A stretch of DNA of 64,000 nucleotides from Rebecca billardiae RCC1528. Its lineage: Eukaryota; Haptophyta. Within the stretch, counting starts at the first letter, position 1. Each line of letters starts with the position of its first letter. The stretch spans positions 1,736,001 through 1,800,000 of the forward strand of contig OZ251231.1 of the NCBI GenBank assembly GCA_965240325.2, given 5' to 3'. The notes beneath the pieces were generated by a model, which was not told where the DNA came from, did no database searches, and was given only the letters and a program-made list of their open reading frames with translations. Of the stretch, positions 41,550-54,193 are shown one piece after another. Position numbers and translations under genes: made by a program.

Positions 41550-43018
41550 GGCGGGCCGTAGGCCCGCCCCTGCGGGCCGTAGGTCCGCCCCTTGTAGTGC
41601 CCGGGAAAAAGATAAGAAAAAGAAAAGGAAAAAAGAAAATCGCCTCGCAGAGAAAAGAAAATCGCCTCGCTCACTACCGGGCGCCCTCGCAGCTCCCACT
41701 GGGGACGCTGGGCCGAAAAGTGGTTCGCCCATGGCGCGGAGCGCATAGGCGGCGCGCGCCAAATCCAACGCCGGCGTGGACATCGCGCGAGGATTCCCTA
41801 GACGGGTTTTCGCCCGATTCGCGTTTGCTGCCCTCGTCGTCTCGCGTGCAGGTCGAACGGGGACTAAATCGACACGTTTGGAGCGGTACGCTCGGCGCGT
41901 CGACACGATCGCGCGACCTGGGGCGATCCTCGCCCGACGTGCACGTCGAAAGCTCGCACCGGCCATAGCATCATGCGCTGCGCACGATGACCGCCTCGCG
42001 CGATCCACCGTCGCGCGTCGGGCTCGGTGCGAGAAAGCCCTCATCACGAGGCGTCTCGCGGGCGGGAAGCGCCATCGCACGCGACGCAAGGCCTTCTGAA
42101 CTCGATCGCCGGAATCCGCGCACCGGACTCAGTCATTGCTCGCGGTCCGGTCCCTCAGCCGAAGCCCACGTCCGGCCTGCATGGCGTCGACGGTGACCAA
42201 TGCGACGGAAGCGCAGCGCCAACGGCGTACGACGCGCAGCGGACGCACCTCCCGGGTCTGTCGCCGTGGCAGCAACCGCGTCGTCGCGAGTTGGCGACCC
42301 TCGCCGCAGCGCGACACAGACAAGCCCGTGATGCCATCCGCAGAGAGATGAAACGTCGAGCATGCAACATCGCCGCGCCATGGCCTCGTCCATGGCGCAG
42401 GCGCTGCGGGACGAGGCGGAAGTCGTCACGCCGGTGACGGATGCGCTGCGATTCGTGTGCTCGCGTGAGCAGCGCTTGCCCACTCTCGATCGCGAGTGCA
42501 CACGCTGTCGCTGTGCGCGCGCGCGCGCACAACCAACAGCTCCTCGTGCCGCCGAGCACGCGAGCGCCAGACCTGTCGAAGATGCGAAGAGCGACGACCG
42601 CGTGAACGTCAACGCGCTCGTGCTCAGCGTGGTGGCCGTGTACGACGTCAACGCGACCTGCGCCGAGCCCACGGCGGCGAGGCGCTCGATTACGCCATCG
42701 CGGTCGATATGCGGCACATACAGCGCGTACCCGCGCTCGCGCGGAGCAACGGGCTACCCGCCCCGCCCCGCGTGCTGCACATTCCCTCGTGGGTGTGGGC
42801 CTCGCTGATGCGCATACAATACTCTAAGAGTACAGACCGTGAAACGTGTGTGCATCACGTCGGGGAGCCAACTTCACGTGTCACTGGTCCTTGCACTCGA
42901 CTGTCCGTCACCCACGGCCACGAGCGAATGTGAAAAGACGCGAACCCGCAAAGGCTACATTGCGACAGCACTGGCACGGCCCGCCGACCCCCCCGCCCGC
43001 CAGGGCACAGTTTTATAT
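41550..43018 (+). mobile_element. Tandem element, copy 2
   Basis: Very close to copy 1 over its whole length. Its 5' end carries the hairpin twice: first a perfect version (GGCGGGCC-GTA-GGCCCGCC), then the usual one from 41571. It runs directly into copy 3 at TTTTATAT with no spacer, which suggests that copy 3 inserted in the TATAT end of copy 2 or arose by unequal exchange. Confidence 0.6.
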
Positions 43019-44550
43019 GGCGGGCCGTAGGTCCGCCCCTTGTAGTGCCCGGGAAAAAGATAAGAAAAAGAAAATGAAAAAAGAAAATCGCCTCGCAGAG
43101 AAAAGAAAATCGCTTCGCTCACTACCGGGCGCCCTCGCAGCTCCCACTGGGGACGCTCGGCCGAAAAGTGGTTCGCCCATGGCGCGGAGCGCGTGGGCCG
43201 CGCGCGCCAAATCCAACGCCGGCGCGGACATCGCGCGAGGATTCCCTAGACGGGTTTTCGCCCGATTCGCGATTGCTGCCCTCGTCGTCTCGCGTGCAGG
43301 TCGAACGGGGGCTAAATCGATGCGTTTGGAGCGGTACGCTCGGCGCGTCGACACGATCGTGAGACCTGGGGCGATCCTCGCCCGACGTGCACGTCGAAAG
43401 CTCGCACCGGCCATAGTATCAAGCGCTGCGCACGATGACCACCTCGCGCGATCCACCGTCGCGCGTCGGGCTCGGTGCGAGAAAGCCCTCATCACGAGGC
43501 GTCTCGCGGGCGGGAAGCGCCATCGCACGCGACGCAAGATTTGGCGCGGCCTTCTGAACTCGATCGCCGGAATCCGCGCACCGGACTCAGTCATTGCTCG
43601 CGGTCCGGTCCCTCAGCCGAAGCCCACGTCCGGCCTGCATGGCGTCGACGGTGACCAATGCGACGGAAGCGCAGCGCCAACGGCGTACGACGCGCAGCGG
43701 ACGCACCTCCCGGGTCTGTCACCGTGGCAGCAACCGCGTCATCGCGACTTGGCGACCCTCGCCGCAGCGCGACACAGACAAGCCCGTGATGCCATCCGCA
43801 GAGAGATGAAACGTCGAGCATGCAACATCGCCGCGCCATGGCCTCGTCCATGGCGCAGGCGCTGCGGGACGAGGCGGAAGTCGTCACGCCGGTGACGGAT
43901 GCGCTGCGATTCGTGTGCCCGCGTGAGCAGCGCTTGCCCACTCTCGATCGCGAGTGGCACACGCTGTCGCTGTGCGCGCGCGCGCGCACAACCAACAGCT
44001 CCTCGTGCCGCCGAGCACGCGAGCGCCAGACCTGTTGAACATGCGAAGAGCGACGACCGCGTGAACGTCAACGCGCTCGTGCTCAGCGTGGTGGCCGTGT
44101 ACGACGTCAACGCGACCTGCGCCGAGCCCATCGTGCCTGGAGCCGACATCGACAAGCATCCTCGCGACGACCGCTCTCGGCTGGCGGCAGGAGGACATGC
44201 ACATGATCTACTCTGGCGGCTTCGTCGGCGGCGAGCGCGTACCCGCGCTCGCGCGGAGCAACGGGCTACCCGCCCCGCCCCGCGTGCTGCACATTCCCTC
44301 GTGGGTGTGGGCCTCGCTGATGCGCATACAATACTCTAAGAGTACAGTCTACAGACCGTGAAACGTGTGTACATCACGTCGGCCGGAGCCATCAACTTCA
44401 CGTGTCACTGGTCCTTGGCCTTGCACTCGACTGTCCGTCACCCACGGCCACGAGCGAATGTGGAAAGACGCGAACCCGCAAAGGATACATTGCGACAGCA
44501 CTGGCACGGCCCGCCGCCCCCCCCCCGCCCGCCAGGGCACAGTTTATATA
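43019..44550 (+). mobile_element. Tandem element, copy 3, divergent
   Basis: Differs from the others by an 11-bp insertion near 43540, which fuses two open frames into one of 349 codons (42846-43895). It also has a block at about 44126-44236 in which the sequence of the other copies is replaced by unrelated sequence. A 57-bp spacer with a GATCGGCG/GGCGGTCGG pattern separates it from copy 4. Confidence 0.6.
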
Positions 44551-44606
44551 CGTCTTGGCCCTGAGCCGATCGGCGTCTAGGCGGTCGGCTTCTGTCGGCG
44601 TAGTAT

Positions 44607-46072
44607 GGCGGGCCGTAGGTCCGCCCCTTGTAGTGCCCGGGAAAAAGATAAGAAAAGAAGAGGGAAAAGAAAATCGCCTCGCAAAGAAAAGAAAATCGCC
44701 TCGCTCACTGCCGGGTCGCTTCGCTCACTACCGGGCGCCCTCGCAGCTCCCACTGGGGACGCTGGGCCGAAAAGTGGTTCGCCCATGGCGCGGAGCGCGT
44801 GGGCCGCGCGCGCCGAATCCAACGCCGGCGCGGACATCGCGCGAGGATTCCCTAGACGGGTTTTCGCCCGATTCGCGATTGCTGCCCTCGTCGTCTCGCG
44901 TGCAGGTCGAACGGGGTCGACGCGTTTGGAGCGGTACGCTCGGCGCGTCGACACGATCGTGAGACCTGGGGCGATCCTCGCCCGACGTGCACGTCGGAAG
45001 CTCGCACCGGCCATAGCATCATGCGCTGCGCACGATGACCGCCTCGCGCGATCCACCGTCGCGCGTCGGGCTCGGTGCGAGAAAGCCCTCGTCACGAGGC
45101 GTCTCGCGGGCGGGAAGCGCCATCGCACGCGACGCAAGGCCTTCTGAACTCGATCGCCGGAATCCGCGCACCGGACTCAGTCATTGCTCGCGGTCCGGTC
45201 CCTCAGCCGAAGCCCACGTCCGGCCTGCATGGCGTCGACGGTGACCAATGCGACGGAAGCGCAGCGCCAACGGCGTACGACGCGCAGCGGACGCACCTCC
45301 CGGGTCTGTCGCCGTGGCAGCAACCGCGTCATCGCGAGTTGGCGACCCTCGCCGCAGCGCGACACAGACAAGCCCGTGATGCCATCCGCAGAGAGATGAA
45401 TCGTCGAGCATGCAACATCGACGCGCCATCCTCGTCCATGGCGCAGGCGCTGCGGGACGAGGCGGAAGTCGTCACGCCGGTGACGGATGCGCTGCGACTC
45501 GTGTGCTCGCGTGAGCAGCGCTTGCCCACTCTCGATCGCGAGTGGCACACGCTGTCGCTGTGCGCGCGCGCGCGCACAACCAACAGCTCCTCCTGCCGCC
45601 GAGCACGCGAGCGCCAGACCTGTCGAAGAGGCGAAGAGCGACGACCGCGTGAACGTCAACGCGCTCGTGCTCAGCGTGGTGGCCGTGTACGACGTCAACG
45701 CGACCTGCGCCGAGCCCACGGCGGCGAGGCGCTCGATTACGCCATCGCGGTCGAGATGCGGCACATACAACGCGTACCCGCGCTCGCGCGGAGCAACGGG
45801 CTACCCGCCCCGCCCCGCGTGCTGCACATTCCCTCGTGGGTGTGGGCCTCGCTGATGCGCATACAATACTCTAAGAGTACAGACCGTGAAACGTGTGTAC
45901 ATCACGTCGGGGAGCCAACTTCACGTGTCACTGGTCCTTGCACTCGACTGTCCGTCACCCACGACCACGAGCGAATGTGGAACTACGGACGCCGTCGGAC
46001 GCGAACCCGCAAAGGATACATTGCGACAGCACTGGCACGGCCCGCCGACCCCCCCGCCCGCCAGGGCACAGT
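44607..46072 (+). mobile_element. Tandem element, copy 4
   Basis: Full-length copy with a small duplication of the TCGCTTCGCTCACTACCGGG segment near its 5' end and a few short indels. Its 3' end passes from CACAGTTTATT into a TTA repeat and then a long TA run, as the tail of a retroposon would. Confidence 0.6.
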
Positions 46073-46099
46073 TTATTATTATTATTATTATTATTATAT

Positions 46100-46192
<93 letters not shown>
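46073..46192. repeat. (TTA)n then (TA)n tail
   Basis: About eight TTA units, a TATATACACACA linker, then 87 nt of TA (46106-46192). It lies exactly at the end of the fourth tandem element. Confidence 0.95.
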
Positions 46193-46195
<3 letters not shown>

Positions 46196-46460
46196 GCAGT
46201 TGCTCGAAATCTCGAATTTGCGCATTGCGGCGAGTCCTTTACTCCTTATATGGCTTATCGATTAATTAGTCCCGGTCGGCGTTGCTGCCCGCGTCGCATC
46301 CTGGACGGCTGATATAATGCCGATGCGGGGGTGTGACCTAGACCTAGTCGTCAGCACCTCACGCGTTTATCACGCGCCCCCCCTTTATTGCCCCCACCTC
46401 GCAATCTACTCTCATGTGCTGGGTCTACCGAGTGAGTTATACGAAAACCCGAGTCACGAC

Positions 46461-48520
46461 TCACGGCAGCAGTGCGCCAAGCCACGCGCCAAGGCCTCGG
46501 AACGGCGCCAGCAGCCCGTCGAGACACCCGCCCACCGCGTCGGCTGCGGCGGCGGCGCGCGGCGGCAGCCGACGGCGGCAGCCCCGGCCGAGCGCCCACG
46601 CCAGGGCGAGGGCAGGCTCGGCTGCGAGCAGCTTGAGCGCCTGCGCTTGGAGCGCGGCGAGGAGCACCGCGCGCGCCGAGCCGTGCGCAGCCTCGCTCGG
46701 GCTGAGCAGCCGCACCAGCCACGCGCACGCGCCGAGCGCCGCGGCCGCGTGCGCCGCCCACGCCACCGCCAGCCGCCAGCGGCGCGGCTGCGACCACCAC
46801 AGCTGCGCACTTGCAAGCTCGGATCGGCGGATGCGCGTGTAGCGCTCGATGCGCCGCGCGCCGGCGTGGCCGGCACACGCGTCGCGCCGGCCGCGCGCGC
46901 GGCGTGTCGCGTGCTGCTGCGCGTGTGCGCGCAGCAGCAGCGCACATGCCACGTCGGGCTCCGCCATCAGCCGCGGCGGCGGCGCGAGCGCGCGGCTGCC
47001 GCCCGCGCTTCCGCCGCCGCCGCCTGGGCCCGGCCCCCGGGCGGCGGCGCGCAGCGGCACCACCCAGACGAGCGGCAGCGGCTGCTTGGCGAGATGTCCA
47101 GCCGCCTCGCGGCGCACGCCGTAAAAGCACACCGCGCCGAGGTCCCCGCGCATCGGCTCCCCGGCGTACACCGCCGCAGCGCGCACGAAGCGCAGAGCGG
47201 GGCAGCCGCGTGGCGGCGCGCCGCCGCCGTCCGCGCCGGCGCGCGCCGCCCGCTCGGGCGAGACGGCGGCGCCGCCGCTGAGGCCCACGGCGGTGATGGC
47301 GGAAGGCGAGAGCACACCCTCGGCGCCGCCGGCCGTGGGCGAGCTCAGCGACGCCGGGAGCTCGGAGCCCGCGCTCAGCGCCGCCGGCCGCACGCTCGCG
47401 GCCTCGCCCGCCTCAACAGCGATCGCGCGCACCACCCCTGGCGACACGTACTCGTCGTCGTCGCCGTCGCCGCCCGCGCCGGGCGCGGCGCGCGGCGGCG
47501 GCGTGCAGCTCTCGGCGGCGGCGGATGCGGCGTCGGTCGAGCTGCGCGGCGTGTACGCCGGCGCGGGCGCGGGCGGCGAGGCGGGCGAGGGCGGCACCTC
47601 TGTGCACACGCTCACGCGCCCCGAGCCCGGCTTGGTCGGGCTCTCCGCCGCGCCGCCGTGCGACGGATCGCAGCAGGCGCCACGCGCGCAGGCGTCGGCG
47701 CCGCCGGCACTGCGCCGCACCGTGGCTAGGCTGCTCGTCCGCGCGCCCGCGGCCGCGGCCGCGCCGTCCGTGGAGGACCGGTGTGAGTAGCTTGAGAGAC
47801 TCGAGAGGCTCGAGTGCTCCGAGCCGCGGCTGTCGCGCCGCGCGCCGAGCTGTGCGGCCCGGCCCGGCACGGTGCGCCACGCGCGCGCCGCGCCGCCGCT
47901 CGGCGGCGCGGGCGGCGGCGGCCCCGGCGGCGGCGGCGGCGGCGGCGGCTGCGCGGGCGCGCGCGAGGCGCCCTCGCCATCGGTGCTCGAGCTCAGGAAG
48001 TGCGCACCGGCGGCCCAGCCGCCCGGCCCACGGCCGCCACCGCTGCCGGCCTCCGCGGCAGCGCCGCACGCCGACGCGGCCGCGCTGCGCGCAGCACTGA
48101 CTGCGCGCATCGCGTCACCACACGACGCGCGGCGCGGCGGCACCAGCGGCGCCGCGCGCGCTTGAGGCGCGCCCGTCGTGGCGCAGCCGGTGCTCGGCTC
48201 GTCGGCACGGAGCGGCGCCACGGCCTCGAAGCTCGCAGCCGCGTCGCCGCGCCCGCGCCCGCCGCCTCCGCCGCCGCACCTCTTCCCCTCCCGGTCTGCG
48301 CCCGCCGGGGCGGCGGCGGCGGCGGCGGCGCGTCGCGGCGTGCGCTGCAGAGCACCTGCCGAGGCGGCGCGGGCTCGGCTTGCCGCCCGCCCGCCGCCCA
48401 CGTCCGCAAGCTCGGCGGGCGTGGGCGCGCCCTCGCACAGCGCGCGCACGTGCGGCAGCAGGTGCCCGCTCGCATCCGTGAGCGCAGGCAGCGTGGCCTC
48501 ACGCCGCCTGAAGCCGCTGC

Positions 48521-48560
<40 letters not shown>

Positions 48561-48769
48561 TTCTGTCGCCTCGTCCGCGTGGGCGAAGAAGCCGACACAT
48601 TCGCCGCGCGCGCCGGGCACGGAGATGAGCGCGCGCGCGGGGACCAGCAGCGGCGGGTGCTCGGGCGTCGCCTCAGCCGCCGCGCCGCCAAAGCCGGGGC
48701 CGCGCGCCCTGCGGCGTCCGCGCTCGGGCGAGGCAGGCGGCGCGGCCGCGGCGGCCGCAGCTTCCTCCT

Positions 48770-48803
<34 letters not shown>

Positions 48804-51046
48804 GGCCGGCGGGCAGACGTAGAGCAAGCGCCGAGCGCCGAGCTGGGGCGTGGCCGGCTGCGCGGCGCCGAGGCGCGCCGGAGGCGTCGGCGACGCGTGC
48901 GCTCGGCGCGCACGCGCCGCCTCCGCCGCCTCCGCCTCCGCCTCGGCCACGCCGACGCTGACGCGCATCGGCGGCGCGCCGTCAGACGTGGCGCGCTCAG
49001 CCAGGCAACCGCCCTGCCCGCCGCCGCCCTCCGCGTCCGCGCCCGAGTCACGGCGCATGTGGCTCGCCGCCGTCGCGAGCAGCCGCGCCTTGAGCTCGCG
49101 CAGCGCGGTGCGCCGGTTCGCCCAGCCGAACGCGCCGCGCAGCGCCGCGGCCGGGGGCCATGCGAGCACGAGAGCGAGCAACGCGACGTCGAGCAGCGGC
49201 GGCCGCAGCCGCTCGGCGCCGACGCCGCCGGCACCGTCGTCGCCGCCCGCCGCGCCCGCCATGCCGGTGGCGCGCAGCAGCAGCAGCAGGGCGAGCAGCT
49301 CGACGAGCGCGCCATTGAGCAGCGCCGCGGCGCGCTGCTTGGCCGTGCGCGGCTCGCCCGGCAGCCGCGCCGCGGCACGGACGAGCGAGGAGAACACTGC
49401 GAGCGCGCCGAGCGCGCCGCCGAGCGCGCCTCCCGCCGCCGCGCGCCGCGCCCACGCCGGCACCCGCGTCGCCGCGTCCGCGCGAGCGTCGGCCGCGCGC
49501 GCCGCACACAGCGCCAGCCCGAACGCGCCGAGCAGCGCGCTCACGACGAGCACGGCCGTGAGCGCGGACGGCTGCGGCGGCTCTGAGATCACAGTGCCGA
49601 GCTCGAGCGACCCGGGCCCCTCCTCCGAGGCCGAGCCATCCGCCGGCGGCGCCGACGCCGGGCGCGCCACAGCGACAAAGTCGGTCAGGTGGTCGCACGC
49701 GCACACGAGCACGCCGCCGCCGCCGCCGTCGGCGGCGTCGGCGGCGGTGGCGGTGGTGCCGCCGCCGGCCAGCGCGGCGGCGTCGCTCACGGCCGCGCAA
49801 CCGTCGCCCGACCAGCGCGCGGCACTCTCGTTCCAGAACGCGCAGCCGAGATCGCAATCTCCCGCGCCGCAGCCCGCCCCACCCGCCGTCGGGAGCGGGA
49901 TCGCAATCTGGACGAGCGAGCTCAGCCCCGAGATCGGCAGACTCTGATTGCCGTGCCACAGCTCGGCAGAGACCAGCCCGCCGTGCGCGGCGGCGCCAGC
50001 GCCGAGCGCGGCCGACGCCGCGGCGGGCCGCGCGAGCATGAGCTCCTCCCAGAGGACGACGGACTGGAGGAGCGCGGCCGAGGGCGCGCCGAGCCCGCCC
50101 GCGCCGAGCGCGCCCGCCGCGCCGAGCTGCGCCCACGCGGAGGCGGGCACGCTGAGGGCCGCGCCCGTGAGCGCGTCGCCCGGCTGCGAGGGCGCGCGCA
50201 CGGTCCACGCGGCTCCGCCAGCGTCGAGGCGCGCGAGCAGCTCGGCGGGGTGCACGCGCAGCACGCCCACGCGCAGCGCGCCCAGCGCCGTGTGCACCCG
50301 CGCGCTCGCCGCGTCCGCGCCTTCCCCGCCGCCCTCCGCGCCGCCCAGCCGCGCGCCCAGCTCGCGGATGAGCGCGTGCACAGATGCGTGCACATCGCCG
50401 GCCGCGCGCGCCAGCGCGCCGTCGTCGGCCGCGCCGCTCGCGTTCACGCCGCCGCTCGCGCCGAGCAGGCTCGTGAGCCGCTCCGCCGCGGCCACCACGC
50501 CTTCGACGGTGGCCCCCGCCGGCCCCAGCGTCGCCGAGCCCTCGCGCGCGCCCGCGCCGCCGCCGTCCACCAAGGCGCACGCCGCGGCGAGGTGCATCGT
50601 CGCGCTCGGGTCAAAGTTGGGCGCGGCCGAGTCGGCGCAGCCCGCGTGCAGCCGCTGCGGCGCCGACTCGACCGACACGCCCAGCGCCGCGCTCAGCTCG
50701 GCGTTGCTCAGCTGGCCCAGCGCCGCCATCACCGCGGCGGCCGCGTCCTCCGCCAACGCCGGCGGCTCCGCCGCGCCGTCTGCCAGAGACGGCTGCGGAG
50801 GCGTGACGGCAAAGATGAGCGCCACGGACGCGCCGCGCACGGCGGCGAGCTCGACGCTGCCCGTCGGCACTCCGAGCACCGCCGCCACGCCCGCCTCGAG
50901 CGCGCTCGCCACGCCCGCTCCGCCGTACTCGTCCACGTCGCCGGCGGCGCCGAGCTCAAAGTACACGGCGCCGGCGCCGGCCGTGCCTGAGTCGGCGCCG
51001 GCCGCCTGCGTGCCCTCGGGCGGCGGCGAGGCGCCCGGAGGCGTCG

Positions 51047-51085
<39 letters not shown>

Positions 51086-51183
51086 GGTGCGGCGGAAGCG
51101 ACGGCATCGGCGGCGTGGAGGGCGGCGGGCTCGGCGGCGGGCTCGGCGGCGGGCTGGGCGGCGGCTGGGCCGGCGGCGACAAG

Positions 51184-51221
<38 letters not shown>

Positions 51222-51776
51222 GTGTGGCGGCAGGGCCGGCATCGGCGGCGGCGCCTGCGGCGAGCTCGGCGGCGGCTCCGGCGAGCACAGCCAGGCCATG
51301 GCCAGGAGCACCCCCTTCTGCTGGTCCGACGGCCGCACCGCGCGCTCGAAGCCGACGGCGCAGCAGTAGCAGCCGCCATCCGGGTACCATGTGAGTACCA
51401 TCGACTCACACACGCCCACGAGCGCCTCAGCACACGCCTGGCCGCCGGGCGTGGGCGAGCCGACCGTCGGCGGCGGGCGCGAGCCGCCCCGCCCCTCGGC
51501 GACGCACGTGTGGTCGAGCGAGCGAAGAGGATCCCAGGGGATGGCGGAGATGGCGGTGCCGCCGCCGCACGGCGGCGGCGGCGGCGGCGGCGGCGGGCTG
51601 CGCGGGGGCGATGGCGGCGGCGAGCGTGGCGGCGACGACGGTGGTGGCGGTGGCGGCGGCGGCGGCGGCGGCGGCGGATGCGGCGGCAGGGACGGCATCG
51701 GCGGCGGCGACGGTGGTGGGCTCGGTGGCTGCGAGGGTGGCGGGCGCGGCGGTGGTGGCGATGGGGGCCGCGACGG

Positions 51777-51807
<31 letters not shown>

Positions 51808-52360
51808 GGCGGGTGCGGCGGCAGGGACGGCGTCGGAGGTGGCGATGGCGGTGGGCTGGGTGGCGGTGACGGCGGCTGACTTGGCGGCGGCATCGATGGT
51901 GGTGTCGACGGCGGCAACGATGGAGGCGGCGGCGGTGGCGGTGGCGGCGGCGGTGGCGGGTGCGGCGGCAGGGACGGCGTCGGAGGTGGCGATGGCGGTG
52001 GGCTGGGTGGCGGTGACGGCGGCGGACTTGGCGGCGGCATCGATGGTGGTGTCGACGGCGGCAACGATGGAGGCGGCGGCGGTGGCGGTGGCGGCGGCGG
52101 TGGCGGGTGCGGCGGCAGGGACGGCGTCGGAGGTGGCGATGGCGGTGGGCTGGGTGGCCGTGACGGCGGCTGACTTGGCGGCGGCATCGATGGTGGTGTC
52201 GACGGCGGCAACGATGGAGGCGGTGGAGGCGGCGGTGGCGGCGGCGGTGGCGGGTGCGGCGGCAGGGACGGTGTTGGCGGAGGCGACGGTGGTGGGCTCG
52301 GTGGCTGCGAGGGTGGCGGGCGTGGAGGCGGCGGCGGCAGCGGTGCCGAAGGCGGCAGCG

Positions 52361-52393
<33 letters not shown>

Positions 52394-52953
52394 GTGGCGG
52401 GTGCGGCGGCAGGGACGGCGTCGGAGGTGGCGATGGCGGTGGGCTGGGTGGCGGTGACGGCGGCTGACTTGGCGGCGGCATCGATGGTGGTGTCGACGGC
52501 GGCAACGATGGAGGCGGCGGCGGTGGCGGTGGCGGCGGCGGTGGCGGGTGCGGCGGCAGGGACGGCGTCGGAGGTGGCGATGGCGGTGGGCTGGGTGGCG
52601 GTGACGGCGGCGGACTTGGCGGCGGCATCGATGGTGGTGTCGACGGCGGCAACGATGGAGGCGGCGGCGGTGGCGGTGGCGGCGGCGGTGGCGGGTGCGG
52701 CGGCAGGGACGGCGTCGGAGGTGGCGATGGCGGTGGGCTGGGTGGCGGTGACGGCGGCTGACTTGGCGGCGGCATCGATGGTGGTGTCGACGGCGGCAAC
52801 GATGGAGGCGGCGGCGGCGGCGGTGGCGGCGGCGGTGGCGGGTGCGGCGGCAGGGACGGTGTTGGCGGTGGCGACGGTGGTGGGCTCGGTGGCTGCGAGG
52901 GCGGCGGACGTGGAGGCGGCGGCGGCGGCGGTGCCGAAGGAGGCAGCGACGGT

Positions 52954-52984
<31 letters not shown>

Positions 52985-54162
52985 GCGGGTGCGGCGGCAG
53001 GGATGGTGTTGGCGGCGGCGACGGTGGCGGCGAGGGTGGTGGGCTTGGCGGCAGAGGCGGTGGGCTTGGTGGTGGCGACGGTGGCGGTGATGACGGGGGA
53101 AGCGATGGGGGCGGGGGCGGGGGCGGGGGCGGCGGGGGCGGCGGATGCGGCGGCAGGGATGGTGTTGGCGGCGGCGACGGTGGCGGCGAGGGTGGTGGTG
53201 GAGGCGGTGGGCTTGGTGGCGGCGGGCTTGGAGGCGGGAGCGGTGGCGGGCTCGGTGGCGGTGGCGGTGGCGGGCTTGGCGGTGGCGGGCTCGGCGGAGG
53301 GCTTGGAGGTGGGCTTGGAGGGGGTGGTGGCGGTGGGCTGGGGGGTGGAGGGCTTGGTGGCGGAGCTGGCGGTGGAGATGGCGGAGGTGGCGGCGGTGGG
53401 CTCGGCGGTGGTGGGCTTGGCGGCGGCTTTGGTGGCGGTGAAGGCGGAGGCGGCGGTGGTGGGCTCGCTGGCGGTGGACTGGGTGGCGGGCTCGGCGGTG
53501 GTGACGGTGGCGGCGGCGGTGGTGGGCTTGGTGGCGGTGGACTGGGTGGCGGGCTCGGCGGTGGTGACGGTGGCGGCGGCGGTGGTGGGCTTGGTGGCGG
53601 TGGGCTCGGCGGCGGGCTGGGTGGCGGCGACGGTGGCGGCGGCGGTGGTGGGCTTGGTGGCGGTGGACTGGGTGGCGGACTCGGCGGTGGTGACGGTGGC
53701 GGCGGCGGTGGTGTGCTTGGTGGTGGTGGGCTCGGCGGCGGGCTGGGTGGCGGCGACGGTGGCGGAGGCGGTGGTGTGCTTGGTGGCGGTGGGCTCGGCG
53801 GCGGGCTGGGTGGCGGCGACGGTGGTGGTGGTGGCGGAGGGCTTGGTGGCGGTGGACTTGGTGGCGGGCTGGGCGGTGGCGATGGCGGCGGAGGCGGTGG
53901 TGGGCTTGGTGGCGGTGGGCTCGGCGGCGGGCTGGGTGGTGGAGACGGCGGCGGCGGCGGCGGTAAGCTGGGTGGTGGTGGCGACGGCGGCGGCGATGGT
54001 GGTGGTGGCGGCGGCGAGCTTGGCGGTGGCGGGCTCGGTGGCGGGCTCGGCGGCGGCGATGGTGGTGGTGGCGGCGGCGAGCTCGGCGGCGGCGGTGATG
54101 GTGGCGGTGATGGCGCTGGGGGCGGGGGCACCGACGGCGGCGGAGGGCTCGGCGGCGGGCTT

Positions 54163-54193
<31 letters not shown>

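Noticed and set aside
40051-46072. Calling the open frames of the four tandem copies a gene family
   Set aside because: Frames overlap on both strands, shift between copies by 1-nt and 11-nt indels, and have no consistent start or conserved domain.
51680-53165. CRISPR-like array
   Set aside because: The regular 147-bp units have no unique spacers, lie inside a coding frame and the context is eukaryotic.
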